Counted from the stretch's first letter, positions 1 through 13,860 are shown. The stretch is 64,000 nucleotides of DNA from Azolla caroliniana (GCA_043228905.1 JBHGNT010000006.1:1736001-1800000), one strand, 5' to 3'. The notes: generated by a model from the sequence alone, not told the origin. Translations and numbers: made by a program.

Positions 1-3000
1 CTATGGCGTGGAACCCCATGGAACCTTGACATCGATGCTGTCGTCAATTCTTCGAATGAGGTATGGACCAATCTGAACTTTAATGGTTCTCACTATGCAT
101 TATGGTTTTTATGTTATTGGGTTCTTTGCAGCATGATATGGTATGGTCAATTCATCTGTTGGAAGTCTGAATACCAATGAAATGGTGTAGGTATCTCCAA
201 GATAGTTTTCATTATTGGACGTAGTGGTGCATCCATTGGTTATGGGCTGCATTATTAGATGCATTGGCTTCATCCATTGATTTGTGTCTATGGAATTTTG
301 CGAGCATTCGTTATGGATTGAATTCCTTTATTGGATCCATTGGTTTGGGCCTATGGAATGGTGTAAAGATCCATTATGGATTTAATTATTGTAAACATTC
401 ATCTTTTTGGGGCATTCATGCCTATTGAATGGTGTAACAATCTCATTATAGTTCTCATAATGGGATTCATTGTTTTGAGGCATCAATCCCTATAGCATGG
501 TGTAAGGATTGAGCTTTGGTTTTTGTTATTAGATGCATTGTTCTGTTCACTCGTAATTGCCTTTGGAATGGTGTGAGGATACATCATGATTTTCATATTG
601 AATGCACTGGTTTCATTCATTAATTTGGGGCGTAAATGACTGTGGGATGATGTATGAATTTATCATGGTTTCCATTATTGGATTCGTTGGTTTCAATCAT
701 TGGTTTGAGGCATCCATGTCCCTATGAAACAGTATGATGATCCATTATGGTTTTCATTGGTTATATTCATTGATTTAAAGCATCAATGCATATGGAATTG
801 TGTGAGGATCTATTGTGGTTTTCATCATTGGATCAATGCATATTCATTTGTTTGAGACATCAATGCCTACTGGTGTACGGATTCATTCTTATTTCAGTAT
901 TAGATACATCAATACATCCATTGGCCAGAGGCAGTAATGCATATGGAAAGATCTAATAATATATTATGATATCCATTGTTTGAGGCATTAAGGCCTATGG
1001 TATGATCTAAGATCAATTATCGTATCCATTGGTTTGAGGCATCAAAGCCTATGGAATGGTGTAAGGATACATCATAGTTTTTTTTAATGGGTTCATTCGT
1101 ATCATTCATTGGTTTGATGCGTCAATGCCCATCAAATGGTTTGAACTCCATTATGGTTCTTTTGATTGGATGCATTGGTTTCATTTATTAATTTGATGTA
1201 CTGCTTTTGTTTTCTTGAGGCATCAATGCCCATTGAATGCCATGAAGATCCATTATGGTTTTCTTTATCGGGTCCATTTTCATTGTTTTGAGGCATCAAT
1301 GCTCATTGAATATTTTAAGATTCATTTTGAGGCAGTGGTTTCATCCATCGATCTGAGCCATCAATGCATTGATACTTGCCTCATTATAGTTGACACTCAA
1401 TCAATCAATTTGTGATCATGTATGATAAAACTGAATGAGTTTTTGCAATCCTTTACCAGAACTGTCCTTCAAAAGGCATGATTGATTTATCCTAGCTGCC
1501 TTCTAGAGTGTTGTGAAACCATCGTGGTTTACTTATTTGTCTTTGCCATCTTTTCATTACACTTGAAATTTACTACAAAAATTACTATCTTTCATGTGTT
1601 ATTGGAATAAAAAGGCCAACCCTATATTGTTGAAGCCCGCAAATATTGCGATTGATTTAGTTGCATGGCCACATTGAACAAATGTAATTACTATATACTT
1701 ATGTCTGAGACCTATAGTTCTCAAATTCAAATTGAGAATGAAGAACATAAGTGTATTGGGAATTGGGCCATGAACCTTTTTCTGTTCAATGCTAGTTTTA
1801 TATGTGGACATTGAGTACATGTACTATGACATATGAGAATAAATAATACATGCTAGCAACACTTAACGAATGACCACTAATTAAGTTTTTATATCTAATT
1901 TAAACTGTTCCTCGCTAACAGAATCTTGATGAGATGCATAGCAGTCCAGGATTACATGCTGCAGCAGGGCCAGGACTTGCTGAGGAATGTTCAACATTGG
2001 TTTGTTTCATTAGTCCTAAAGCCTAAGTTTATAAAAGAAATAGGAATAAATAGAGTTGTATGTATACTTTGTTTGCTTGTATTATAAATGTTAACCATTT
2101 TTATGAAATGTCTAATCTTAAAACAGGGTGGCTGTAGAACTGGTATCGCTAAAGTAACCAACGCTTATGACTTGCCAGCAAGGTAAAAGGTGTACGTTTT
2201 GTTTTTTTATTTCTGTCCACATCATAGACATTTTATTTTCCTTAGATATTGATTTTTTTCTTATCAAGTCAAAACATGAATTAAAAGTATAATCAGCTAT
2301 GTTAGCTATGTTAGCTATGTTAGCTTGTGCCCATTCTTATATTCGACGAGGAATTTATAGAACTCTCCATGATCCTGCTCTTACTTGTCTATTAGCTGCA
2401 TCCTCAGCTGAATAGGATGTATTTATATTCCTCTTAAAAGACGTTAATATATCTTTCTTTCGTTCAAACTTTACTTTTCCATGTTGCTTAATGACATGCT
2501 ATTAGAGCATCATGCTCTTTTAATCCCAAATTGTGTTTTAGTATCTTTGGGCCTAGTCACTTTTTAGGGTTTCCTATTGCAGTTTTGCAGATCAGTCAAC
2601 TGGCTGCGGTTTGTTCAGATTGGACCCATGTTCACTAGATTCTCTCAAAATTCTCTCAGCTTAGCTATTTGAACACACAAGCCATTATTCAGGCTCCGGA
2701 TTTCTTCAGCTTTGTCCTCCTACAACTCATATGTTTGTCAGTTATGTATTCTGGAGGATCTTTGTTGAGTTGCAATTGTTGGACTTGAAGGGTGTACAGA
2801 TTCATTAGAATTCCTTGTTGGAGGTTGGTATGTAGCATAGCATTGCTTCTAGTTGATGCTCATTTCTCATCGTTCCTTTTATATCCGGTCATGTTAAAAC
2901 TTGTGCAGTCTTTTTTATACTTAGTCAGCAGAGCTGATTGGAACTTCTACAACACAATTCTCTTAAAAAAGAACCTAGATTATTCCAACTTAAATAGAAA

Positions 3001-6000
3001 TTGCAGTGTGGTAGTTAACTGCCTGAGTTCAGGGTTTAGTTCTAGAACAACCTGCAGAACTCATCACTTCTTAAGCATAATATCTCACGCTTTTTCAATG
3101 GTGCATGTATGGGTGAATCGGTTGTATTATGTTTGGAGTTCTCTAATTGTTGCATGTATGAATGGATTGCTTGGGACATTATTGATGTTCTCACAAAAGA
3201 ACCATGTGACGTTATTTTTCTTATGATCAACTAATCCATTTTAAGCTTTAAAGTGAATAGAAAATATGGTCGAGGATTAATATTCACGGTGAAATTTTAG
3301 GAGGGACTATATGTTCCAAGAACTCCACAATGAACTTGCTGTATGTGGCAAACCGAAGTCTGTTGAGAATTGAGATATTTCAATTTGACTGTTACTGAAG
3401 CTTCTCGAATATTCATGCTTTCAACCCCCTTGTTATTGAGTTGTAATTCTGTCACCATAGAGGTGTTGTGCCATACACCGAAGAAACCCACACCATTAAA
3501 ACAGATATCACACACCCATGATGGGCCTAGTCATGCTTCAACCCACAATGCAAACGTTATGAAGCACAAGCTCTACCACTAGACCATCATGTGAACAGCC
3601 GTGGCCTCCTTGATCTAGATTGAAGTAAGCTAAGTCTTCCATTCCGTTATCTAGTGAGTATTGTTGTGGTCTTTACAAATAGAAAGGGAACTTCAGTAGT
3701 TTCTGTTAGAGGTTGACTAATCATTAAGCAAAATATAAGGAAAGAGAGACCAAAGAAAGGAAAGAGCGGTGCCAGACCACCTGACCACCCCCTAGAGATG
3801 GCGTGAGATGGACCCGAATCTCCTTGATGTCGCATGCCACTGAATGTTGATATGGTTGGTTTCCATGAGCATCGCATGTGCTTAGCCGAAAAGAGCCATA
3901 GCCACATTGACAGAGTCTTGACGTAGGGCCATCTTCCTCTCTTTAGAAGGTAGCTAGCCTTCTTATATAGGCATCAATGTACTTTTATCTTCAAAAACCA
4001 TATATACAAAGCTAGAGTTTTTTAACATCTTCCCTCATGTTGATTGTGATAATCAATCTTTGTTCATGGGAAGACCTCATATATTTTACTTTCAAAAATG
4101 TTTGATTTTTGTGGATGCACATTTCTGACAAATTATTTTGCCTTACAAATAAACAGGAAAGTTATTCACACAGTTGGCCCAAGGTATGCACCAAAGTACC
4201 ATACAGCTGCAGAGAATGCTTTAAGTCACTGCTACCGCTCATGTCTTGAGACATTAATTGAACTTGGCCTTACAAGGTTTACCTAATTTTATCTTTTGAT
4301 AATTTAGACCGAATTTGTGAACATTTTTCTTTCTTTAATTGAATCTTCTAAGTTGTGCCATGTTCAGCATTGCCTTTGGGTGTATCTATACAGAATCAAA
4401 GGGTTATCCACGTGAAGAAGCAGCTCATGTTGCAATAAGTAAGTAAATTCATTGTATGACATAGAAACTATGGAGTTTGTTGAGTTATGCATTTGTAATG
4501 ATTATGAAGAGTATTTTCAGGAACCGTACGCCGGATTCTAGAAAAATATCAAGGAAGAATCTCTGCTGTAGTATTTTGCACTTCCACAACATCAGATACA
4601 GAGATTTACAAACGGTGCTGATATGGAAAATAACTGGTTTAATCTCTTAAAAGTGTGCACGATCATACTTGTATGCACACATGCTTTATGACAAACAAAT
4701 TTATAGATTCATTGAAGACATGGATATCACACCCACACCCTGCGGCTATCTAGATATTAACATATGAACACTCCCATGTGATATTTGGACTCTTGCATCT
4801 ATATACATATGAATACATACATACATACATATGCACGTATGTATGTACGTATGTATATGCAAACATGCATTCATAATCTTCTATCTTATCCAGCTGATCA
4901 AGGCCCTGTGTTGCACATGTACTACACTAACACTCCCATGTGATATTTAGACACTTGCCTATATGTACATATAAAAACATACATACATATGCACATATGT
5001 ATGTATGTATACCAAACATTCATTCATAACCTTCTATCTTATCCAGCTGATCATGGCCCTTTGTTGCACATGTACTATATCAATCCAAAATGTTTGCATT
5101 CATGGTGCACTGAAATGCCTTCTTTCAATATTTGCAGGCTTCTTCCTCTATATTTTCCCAGAAACAAATCAGAAGAAGAAATGGCTCGATCAAAGCTTCC
5201 CCAAGATGTTGGGGATGAGAATGGGGAGACCAATATCTCTGAGCGTAGAATCAGAATTACAGCTCTTCCAGTGCCCTTGACATCATTTCCAAGCTACATT
5301 CCAAGCATCAATGATCAAGAAGCTAATGGAAATGATACACAAATTGCTTCCACTAGGTCTCTGCTATCAGGATATGCTTAACAAAATATTCAAAATGGCA
5401 AAAACAATCAGTTTTGTGCTGATTATTAGTTCTTTTCATCATGCAGAACTTTATCACTGGATGCATTTATTGATCCTTTATTCATGACAATGATGAAGGA
5501 TCCTGACCAGAGAAGGAAAGAGCAGTGGGAAAGAGTTGCACAAGCACAAGCTGGATGGACCTGGGCAAAATGGTTAGGTTTAGGTAATATCGGTGGACCG
5601 CCCCTCACGGTCGCAGAAGAAGATTCACTTCATGCTCGGTATCTTGCACGGTCCAATTCAGTAAACCTCACAGAGATTGCAGAAATGAAAATTCTGTGAG
5701 TTTTTGTCTCATGTGATGCCATTATCTAACAACCAATGATATGTTCCATACATGTAGGAAGAAACTGTTGAGTTTTCTTTATTTTGCCAAATGCTGCTAA
5801 ATATTTTGGCTATTTGGTCCAAATGTCATTGGTCAAACCTCCCTCGAGCAATTATGTGTGCTATTTGAGCATTATGGTCTATTCATCCCTTTTGTCTCAA
5901 TTATATGCTCAATTCATCCCTTCTCTCTCTCTCTCATACACACGCGCATCTTGACCAGGGTTGTTTGTGGAAATAATGAAAACTTAAGGTTTTTTTATGA

Positions 6001-8047
6001 AGTAAAGAAAAGATTGTGGGATATTTTGGATTTTTTTATCTAATTATATTTGTGATTGGGAGTTTCTGCCCCATTAACACACAATGGAGTTGATTTTTTA
6101 TTAGGTATCGTGGTGGAGTTGACGCTGAAGGACGGCCTGTTATGGTGATTGTTGGAGCACATTTTTTGCTACGTTGTCTTGACTTGGAACGATTTGTGCT
6201 ATATGTTGTGAAGGTATTATTTTCTTTAGAAAACAAAATCAATTGAGTATCTATATTTGCTTTGGGCCTTATCCTGATGGCATATTACTTGTCTCTATTG
6301 AATTAAATTATATTGTGACTCACTTCCATTTGGTTCTAATTGTTCTTCTATGTAGTGCATGGCTGGAATCTCCTCATATGTCAAGGGTTATACTTTGCCA
6401 TTTGTTAATTCTTCGTTTATAAGTTTTCATTTTGTAATACATCTTTCCTTGCAGGAATTTGAGCAACTGATACAAAGGCCTTATTCAATCGTCTATTTCC
6501 ATTCTGCAGCGGCATTACAAATGTAAACTTTAATATATATATATATATATATATAAGATTCTTTTTTTCCTGGATTGTCAAAGTCATTAGGATTTTTTTA
6601 TAATTTGTTGTTTTTGGTTTTGGAAAAAAAAAGGTTGATGATAATGGTTATTTTAATTTAGTTTGCAATTTGGTTTTAAGACAGGCAACCTGACTTGGGA
6701 TGGATGAAGCGCATTCAACAGATATTGGGTCGAAAACATAGAAAGAATTTGCATGTATGAATCTTTTACGTATTGAATTGGATAGGTCTTTTTGTTTCTC
6801 AGATGATTGTTTCCTCCTTTTGTTTTGTTAGCTTTATTCACGCAAGTCTGCAATAAGATAAATTGTTTTCTGGTAGCCAAATCTTAAAACTGAGGTCCTC
6901 TTTTTATCACTCTTCACATCTTATGTGTTTTTAGCACTAGTTTTCTCATTCTCTAATGTCAGCCACTTCTTTCCAAACAAAAGGTCATATTATTAGATTC
7001 ACATATCTTTGATGATTATCTGCCTTATATCCAGACATTTTCAACGCTTGTGTGAAGTATTTTACTTCCCAGGCACTCTTTTCCTCTTCATACTCTGAAT
7101 TTTTCTACATATATAGGTATTCATTGGTTCCACGTCTCCCTTGTGAATCCATAATCATCCCCTTTGGAGGAATCTTCTCTTCTAAATGACCTCTTGCTTT
7201 TGATGTTTCCTGAAGGCTGTGTGATGCTGATATGTGCTCACTCCTTTCATGTACAATACTGATGTGATGCAAGAACAACTCATGCATTATGTGATACAAG
7301 GAACAACTCATGCATTATGTGATACAAGGAACAACTCCTGAAAGTAGTTATTTGATACAAGGTACAACTCATGACAGTTGTGAACGTTATACAAGATGCA
7401 ATTCATTAAAATAGTTGTCCAAGAGCTTCAAAATGTATAGCTAAGTAAATAAACCTCTGGTGTGGCCATATTAACCGCTCATCTCTGTCTTTTTCTTATT
7501 TAAAAAAGGCTATATATGTTCTTCATCCTACCCTTGGTTTGAAGACGGTTGTTCTGGCATTGCAGCTTTTCGTTGAACCGGAGGTAAGAACAACATTTGA
7601 CGTTTTCCATTGAAAATGGTAAAGATAATGAACAAAATTCTCATTTTTCTATGGAAATGGTAGCAAATGATTTAATTAAAAGTCTTTTTCTCACTATGCA
7701 TTGATAAAGGTGTGGCGGAAGATTGTATATGTGGAGCGACTCTTGCAGCTTTTCCGATATGTACCACGGGAACAGCTCACAATTCCCGATTTTGTTTTCC
7801 AGTAAGCACATTGTTTTCACATTTCAAAGAAATAAACGAAAACAAAATAGTCTTGAAAGGAATTTCAAATACTTTGAAAAAAAGAATCAAAAGAAAATAA
7901 ATAAAATAAGTATATATATATAGTGGAAAATAATTTCAAAAGTAGCTGTTGACTTGAACTTATGATTGGTGCAGGCATGATTTGGAGGTTAATGGTGGGA
8001 AGGGTGTTATAGATCCTAGAACAAGATATATCACAAACAGGCCCTAG
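1..8047 (+). CDS. GDAP2-like macro domain + CRAL-TRIO protein (3' part; start outside window)
   Basis: Spliced by hand into 14 exons: 1-60, 1922-1999, 2127-2182, 4157-4276, 4368-4438, 4521-4614, 5138-5356, 5447-5695, 6105-6213, 6455-6522, 6685-6754, 7509-7583, 7710-7801, 7975-8047; all joins keep frame, giving 477 aa to a TAG. The visible protein begins inside a macro domain (LWRGTPWNLDIDAVVNSSNE, then GLHAAAGPGL and VIHTVGPRY), which in this family binds ADP-ribose-type ligands. The macro domain fills about residues 1-160, a charged linker 160-315, and a CRAL-TRIO/Sec14-like lipid-binding domain 316-477 (YRGGVDAEGRPVMVIVGAHF, then HPTLGLKTVVLAL). This order is that of animal GDAP2 and its plant homologue (Arabidopsis At1g69340, from memory about 560 aa), so roughly 80-90 N-terminal residues are missing on the left. 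The macro glycine loop and hydrophobic core look intact, with no stops. Biochemical role in plants is not established; the family assignment is firm. Confidence 0.9.
61..1410. repeat. decayed ~65-80-bp tandem array inside the first visible intron of the GDAP2-like gene
   Basis: Most of the intron 61-1921 is about 18 imperfect copies of one unit. Recurrent words are CCATTATGGTTTTCATTATT, GGATGCATTGGTTTCATTCA, TTGGTTTGAGGCATCAATGC and CTATGGAATGGTGTAAGGAT, in the same order each time (for example around 363, 432, 499, 569, 651, 729 and 797). Copies differ by many substitutions and small indels, so the array is old. The remaining 1411-1921 of the intron shows nothing recognisable before the acceptor. 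Confidence 0.85.
2183..4156. other. intron of the GDAP2-like gene, mostly featureless
   Basis: About 2 kb of AT-rich intron. It holds a short GCTATGTTA triplication near 2297-2325 and a minus-strand tRNA-like (SINE) head at 3530-3597. The 144-codon frame at 2792-3226 has no family resemblance and is taken as chance. Confidence 0.6.
3530..3597 (-). mobile_element. tRNA-derived SINE-like head (A/B-box pair) in intron
   Basis: On the minus strand, TGATGGTCTAGTGGTAGAGC resembles a pol III A box, and about 35 nt later GTGGGTTGAAGC resembles a degenerate B box. The CTAGTGGTA core is shared with the minus-strand heads at 14508 and 60540. No clean tail or target duplication was found, so the element is old or truncated. 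Confidence 0.45.
4768..5090. repeat. two-copy direct duplication (~163 bp) in a GDAP2-like intron
   Basis: Copy 1 starts at about 4768 and copy 2 at about 4930. Both run from AACACTCCCATGTGATATTT through a palindromic ACATACAT/ATGTATGT stretch to CTTATCCAGCTGATCA and GTTGCACATGTACTA. It lies in the intron just before the exon at 5138. Each copy can fold a hairpin through the ACATACATATG...GTATGTATG arms. Confidence 0.8.
6532..6555. repeat. (TA)n microsatellite in GDAP2-like intron
   Basis: Twelve TA units directly after the exon ending at 6522. Confidence 0.9.
7262..7365. repeat. short tandem repeat (~32 bp, 3-4 copies) in GDAP2-like intron
   Basis: Unit GTGATACAAGGAACAACTCA plus TGCATTAT is repeated near 7262, 7290, 7318 and, diverged, 7354. 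It sits in the intron between exons 6685-6754 and 7509-7583. Confidence 0.8.
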
Positions 8048-9060
8048 TAATTATTATATATCATGTACGGTTTGTCTCATATTAAGATTTTAATATTACT
8101 TGTTTTTTTTTTCCAAAAAAAATATTTTTGATTTGATCAGCTATATATTTGTTAGTATTCTTTATGACAAGGTTTTGATGTTTTATTGAGTTATCTCTTT
8201 ATCATTATTCCTTCTTGTTTGTTACATACCAATGTATCAGGCAATGTTATGATATTTAATTTCATTCTTTATTCATTTAAAAGGCTCGTCATGTGTTTGT
8301 TTAATTATGTTCCGAGTCATGTTTGTATGACTGGTCTTTGATTTATTATTTTCAAAGTAATGTTTTTATGTAAATATGCCTTTCATAATTGTAGGAAATA
8401 AAATATGTTACCAAGACTTTCATCGCCTAGAAAGATTTCACTTAGTTAAATTTGCATTATTGGAAAAATCTCCTTCCGAAGATTCCTAGTGTTCAAAAAG
8501 ATTCTGTCCTTTCCGGTTGAGTTTTTCATTATAATGGGTAATATGATTGAGCATTTTCGATTGTACTTAGTGGTAATATTTCCCCTGCACATTAGTAAGA
8601 GTGTTTGCTTTTTACTGCTTTGTTTGCAAGGCTCACACATGTCAATCACATAGATGTGTTGAGGTTACATTAATAGAACTCTATTTGAGTTCTCAATCAT
8701 TGTAATCACTATAGAATCGGGGTGATGCTGACTATGGTCAGAGACTCTTAATGGTTGCTTTGAGTTCTCAATCGTTATGATGATTGTGCCGGAGTGGCAC
8801 TCAATGTGGTAAGTGTTTATTCGTGGTTGGTTGCTTGCCCAACAATGCCTCCAAAGTTCTTGTTGATCAAGCTCTATGGTTGAGCTGGCTTGCAGTATTG
8901 CATTCTTGCTTATGGATGGTTTGCACTATATTGGTACATAATTGTAGAATTTCACATGTTGTACCTCTTGTTCACAAATTGGCATACATTGCTTGTTTAC
9001 ATGGAAGAGGACATTGTTGCGTCACACCACCTTTTGTTGTATTGAGTCCCACAATCAATA
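8048..9060. other. 3' flank of the GDAP2-like gene; no gene seen
   Basis: AT-rich sequence after the TAG at 8045-8047. Probable 3' UTR in the first 300-400 bases (AATAAA-like AAATAAAATATG near 8395). The 93-codon frame at 8784-9065 has no recognisable family. Nothing else supported. Confidence 0.6.
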
Positions 9061-9064
9061 GCTA

Positions 9065-9905
9065 GAGTTGATGTTGATGTAGATAGTGTATCCTAAGAAG
9101 ATACGTCGCTTGAACATTGGGTTAGTCAATATGTGTGAATAGGCTTCACATCCAAAGATTTAGAGACGATCATAATTTAGTTTCTTTTTGGACCATAACT
9201 CTTGCTATATCTATGGTTCAAAGGCCTTTGAGAGAAAAAATTCATCACATATATCATTGTAAGTAGTGCCTCTGCCCAAAACCCTTGTCCCAACCTTGTG
9301 TGTTTGGCATTGGTATGATCCATTCTTGAATTGTTTTGTTCATTTTTCAATTTCTTCTAATGTTGCATCCCTATTTGTTCAAGGAATTCAACAAAGGTTA
9401 TTCTCCCCCGTTTTCTATGCATAGGATATTTTGTTGATATCTCAACTCATCAACATAACGCATCATCCATATGATGAAGGTGGGGAAAGCTTTGTCCTTT
9501 GTCTTGAGCAAATACATTGAGAATTTTTTTGTCATTTCGTTGATGAATGAAATGAATCCTAATGGTTCCTCCTAGAGACCAGTGTGGCATTTGTCCACAA
9601 ATATCATAGCGAACCAGCTCTAGCAGCTTCCTCGATCTTTCGTAATGCAAGGTATGTGATGTCATCATTGCTTATCATATTGACAATGTTCGCAAAAGTT
9701 GAACTTAGAGTTGTTCAAACGGGGAATGTATCCCTTTTTCAATAGCTCCTTCATTCCATAATATGGCATGTATGTGATCCTTCCATGTTAGTAAGGAGGA
9801 TTTGGTGGCTTGGTCACATATATCGTTAAGTCCCTCTGTAGAACTGTCAGTCCCTTTAAACCTTTAGTAGAAGTTGGCTTTGGTGGTATGGACTAGACTT
9901 TGTAA
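9065..9905 (-). mobile_element. Ty1/copia retrotransposon fragment (GAG-pre-integrase and integrase start), pseudogene
   Basis: Read on the minus strand from 9900 down, the order is GMKELLKKGYIPRLNNSKF, then FCEHCQYDK (zinc-binding end of the GAG-pre-integrase domain), then after a stop and a frame change HYERSRKLLELV (start of the integrase core), and near 9090-9180 IFGCEAYSHI followed by FLGY, the downstream integrase signature of copia polyproteins. Several stops and at least one frameshift separate these blocks, so no protein can be made. Neither LTR was found. The fragment order fixes the orientation; the copia superfamily call is firm, the lineage is not. Confidence 0.8.
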
Positions 9906-12900
9906 CAGTTGGATGATAGTCCCATTCACACTCCACAAAGTTCTTCTGCCATGCTCCTACCCATAACTTCGTCCTATAAGACCATTTTTTATAGATTACA
10001 GTTGCTCACATAGATAGTACACCGAACATTAAGAATCCACAAGACATGGGCTTCCAATCCCACGATAGAACGTGAAGAGTGAAGTTGTCAACGGTCGATA
10101 GCTCACCTACATTGCGGTAAAGTAATCATAATGAGTTATAGAAGCAAATCTATAATGAAGAGCACCAATCATGGCCCAACCAACCTGGTCATGTAGGAAA
10201 ATAAAGATTCGCGTCATACGAAGGGCGCCACAATGGGGATGAAAGAATTGGATGAAGCATATTTTCGACTGAGAAGGGCACTACCTAAAATCCATGTCAT
10301 GGTCAAATCTATAATTGTGGTGCTCTCGGTGAGGCTATGACAACATGGTGTTCCAATGTGGATCCTAAAGTAGCTTGGTTGGGTGACCTACACGACATAA
10401 TTCAACATGATAAGGAGCTTGTTCAAGCAACATGGATCAACATGACATGAAGGTCACTTGATTCAAGACAGATTTTCTCAATAATCTACATACTCAATAC
10501 AACATGAATCCCCTCGATGGCCAACTCAATGGCACATCCAATTGCAAGAAAGAACTCCAAAATATCAATATCTTTGGGAACACATGGGAGGTGAAATGTG
10601 CAACAAGGTTTTTTGGCTCATGTTCCCTTTTCATTGTATCTAGACTAATCCCTTTAGTACCAATGCCAATTCAAATGTCAGCGAAACACATGAGAAACAT
10701 CCACTTAGGATCCCCCTAACCTAATGAGTGTGCACCTCTTGGGTGAGTCAATTGGTAGACTAGTGGGATGGCAAGGTTATGTCTCCCATTATAGTGGTAT
10801 TCTTTGCAAACTCCTTCTGATTGTCTTAGATCATGTCTTATATGATGTGCTATCTTAAATTCTCATGTGTAGTACGAGTGTAGGATTATAATTTGTATCT
10901 AGAGACCAAGCACTAGTCAGCTCGTGGGGATATTATTGAGTTCAAAGGAAAGTCTTCCAAAGTGGTCATATGCATGGGAATCGGGATGTAAGATTTAGGG
11001 CATAGTTCATAGAAACTCGGTAATAACGTGATGATTTAGATAGGGTTTAGGATGATGATTGAGATAGTGCTTTGGATGTCAAGGTCAAGTATATAACTAT
11101 ATTGGTTGGTCAATGTAATCATGACCCTAATAGTCATATGCATGGGAATAGGGGTGTAAGATTTAGGGCATAGTTCATAGTTCATGACCCTAATAGTTCA
11201 TATGCATGAGCTACTTTACCCAAGACAATCTCACATTGAGCTTCGTTGATACAAATTCTAAGTCTTGTGTGTGTGCTATCTTAAATTCCTCATGTGTAGT
11301 ACGAGTGTAGGATTATAATTTGTACCCAATATAGTAATTTTAATTAAATATGTTGTATTTAAAGTGTCAGCCGTATTTCATGATGTTTTAGATCAGTTTT
11401 TCATGTCTTGGAACATAGTAACTAAGATGCATACCTACTACAATTTTGTTAATGAAAGCTCTATACAAATTTTATGTGCTTTGGAGGTTATTGGAAAAAT
11501 ATCAATGAAGGTTCCAACTTTTGTCACTATGAAATTATACACATGATTAAAATAACTTATGTTCCTTAATTAAGGTAAGCCAAAAATCTATCCATCCATC
11601 GAGATCTAATCTTAATATTTAACCACAATACTTCCATGCCTTGGTTCTCAAAAATGTACATATTCTTATAGCATTACGTATTATTTTATGTGGCATATAT
11701 TATTGTTGTGAATTAAACATTTCAAATTGAGTATATATCATAAAAGGAAGCACATGCTAGTATTCAAAGATGAGTGACTTGGTATGAATTTAAAATAGTA
11801 TTCATGTTAGTGATCTATTTATTGTTAAAAGGCTTACACAAGAATCTGACAAAGGTTGTACACACAATGTGCTACTTTTCGCATTTACTATTGTAACATT
11901 ATGTAAAGTGCCTCAAGTCATTGTACATAGGAGTGTTTGGATTTGGGCCTTGCTTTGCACTCATACAACTCATATAAATACACTACTTTAGGGAGGGGGT
12001 CACCCTATGAGTGGCGAACATTTACTAAGTGATAGGACCACAACAATTTATTTTTTGTTTGGGATATTTTCAATGAATTAATTCACTACTTTGACAAAGA
12101 AGCGTCACCCAACAACATGCTCCTCAAGTTACAAGGGAATTCTATGTGTGCCCATGGTTGAGCACATTCTCTTGAGGAGAAAATGTCATTTATAAAGATA
12201 TTGCATGGAATATTATTTGCTATTTATAGTGGTAATTATCATGATAAGGTATAAATGATTGTAAAATATATCCTCCCAATTGGACGATATGACATAATTA
12301 ATCATAGATCCGAAACCATATCTCATTAACATCCAAACTAAGTAATTGGCATGATGATGTCGAATGTGAAGTTACCTCAAGGTTTGATGTTGATCAAAGG
12401 TTACAGTAAGACTTCATTGGCTTAGACAGAGCTAAAGCTTGTTGGGAATCAAATTCACCATTTTTCATTGGGTCTACAATATCCACAATGTTGCACACAT
12501 TTGGGAGGGTGACACCAAGCTCAAGGTCATACATTTTTAATTAGTGCTACAATATCCACAATGTTGTACACCTCTATAGGTTTTAGTAAGGCAATTTGCA
12601 ACTTTCAATCCTTTCAACTTGCATGGAGAGAGTTCATGTACATGGACAATTGCTACTACAACTTTCACATTCATGTGCTACAACATTGACACAACTTTGT
12701 CCTAGATTAATTGGTTCATTTTCTTGGAAACATCTTCAGCTCTTGTTAGATTCCTTATTCTTCATAGAAGATCTTAAATTCATTGGAATATTTGTAGTTT
12801 AAGGGCATGTAGGAAACCAATTAAGCCCATACACATGGGACAAACCTATAGAGATGGTGGTCTGGGAGACTTAGGTGTTGGGCTATATTAAGGGTGCAAG

Positions 12901-13860
12901 CTACCTACCGTTGTCATTACAACATCTTCAAATATTGGTGAGAATTCTTCCTTTAAGTTATTATGCCTACAACATCCACCAATTTTTGGCATCTACTACT
13001 AAAAAATACACGTTTGTGACATGGTTTTAGATTGTCAACATCACAAGCTAAATTGAGATCCAATATATTGGGTCAAGTTGGTGGGTTCCTTCCTATCAAA
13101 TGGGCTTCCATTGTCCTTCTAAATCAAAACATCTTGGATTTGATTTTTTGATAGGGGGAACTTGTTCCATCAAACTTCTAGACCTCTCAAGCTTCCTCTT
13201 CTTAGATATGTGAAGTCCCCTTGGAAGCTTCTTGTGTATGATGAACCACACTCAACGTGTTTGGTGTCATGGTGGATGTCTTCATGACATTTGGGTTCCA
13301 CATTATCCAAACTCTTCCCCTTCTTCCCAACAATGAAATCTTACACCAAGACTACAAGAAGGACGAGATATACTCACCACATCGCTCCAATTTGGCACAA
13401 CACGCAACGAATACAAAGAGATAGTACACTACATTTAATAAAAAAATGTTAGAAATGATGAGTTCACTAGTCAATAGAATAGATACAACAACATGTACAA
13501 GAGTTGTTGCTATCTCACTCTTCAAATCTCTACAACTTCATGAAGACGAACCCTCTCCAAGTCATACATCTCTCATATTTATGCTAACACTTGCCCAACT
13601 CATTCACCATTTATTTGTTTCATGTGTCCTTGGTATATCGCCCGTTCAACCAAAGCTAAGCAATTTAGGCCACCTAAGCACATTAGCTTCGGTGGTCTTT
13701 GGAGGATATGTTTTTTCTTCGATAGGAATAAAACCTTTGAAGGCGTAAAGTTAGCGTAATTATTTATTTCCTTATGCATGGGAGCAATGGTCAACGATAC
13801 TCAGAGTTCATGCATACTTGATAACAAAGAGAGATAGATTATATTATCGTCTTCAAAGGT

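Noticed and set aside
2792-3226. 144-codon plus-strand frame inside an intron
   Set aside because: Random composition (many hydrophobic, Cys and His codons from AT-rich DNA), no family resemblance, and it lies inside an intron with good splice signals on both sides.
8784-9065. 93-codon plus-strand frame
   Set aside because: No recognisable domain; the adjoining sequence is minus-strand copia debris.
13446-13794. 100-codon and overlapping opposite-strand frames
   Set aside because: No similarity to gag or other copia parts could be seen, so they were not added to the copia fragment.
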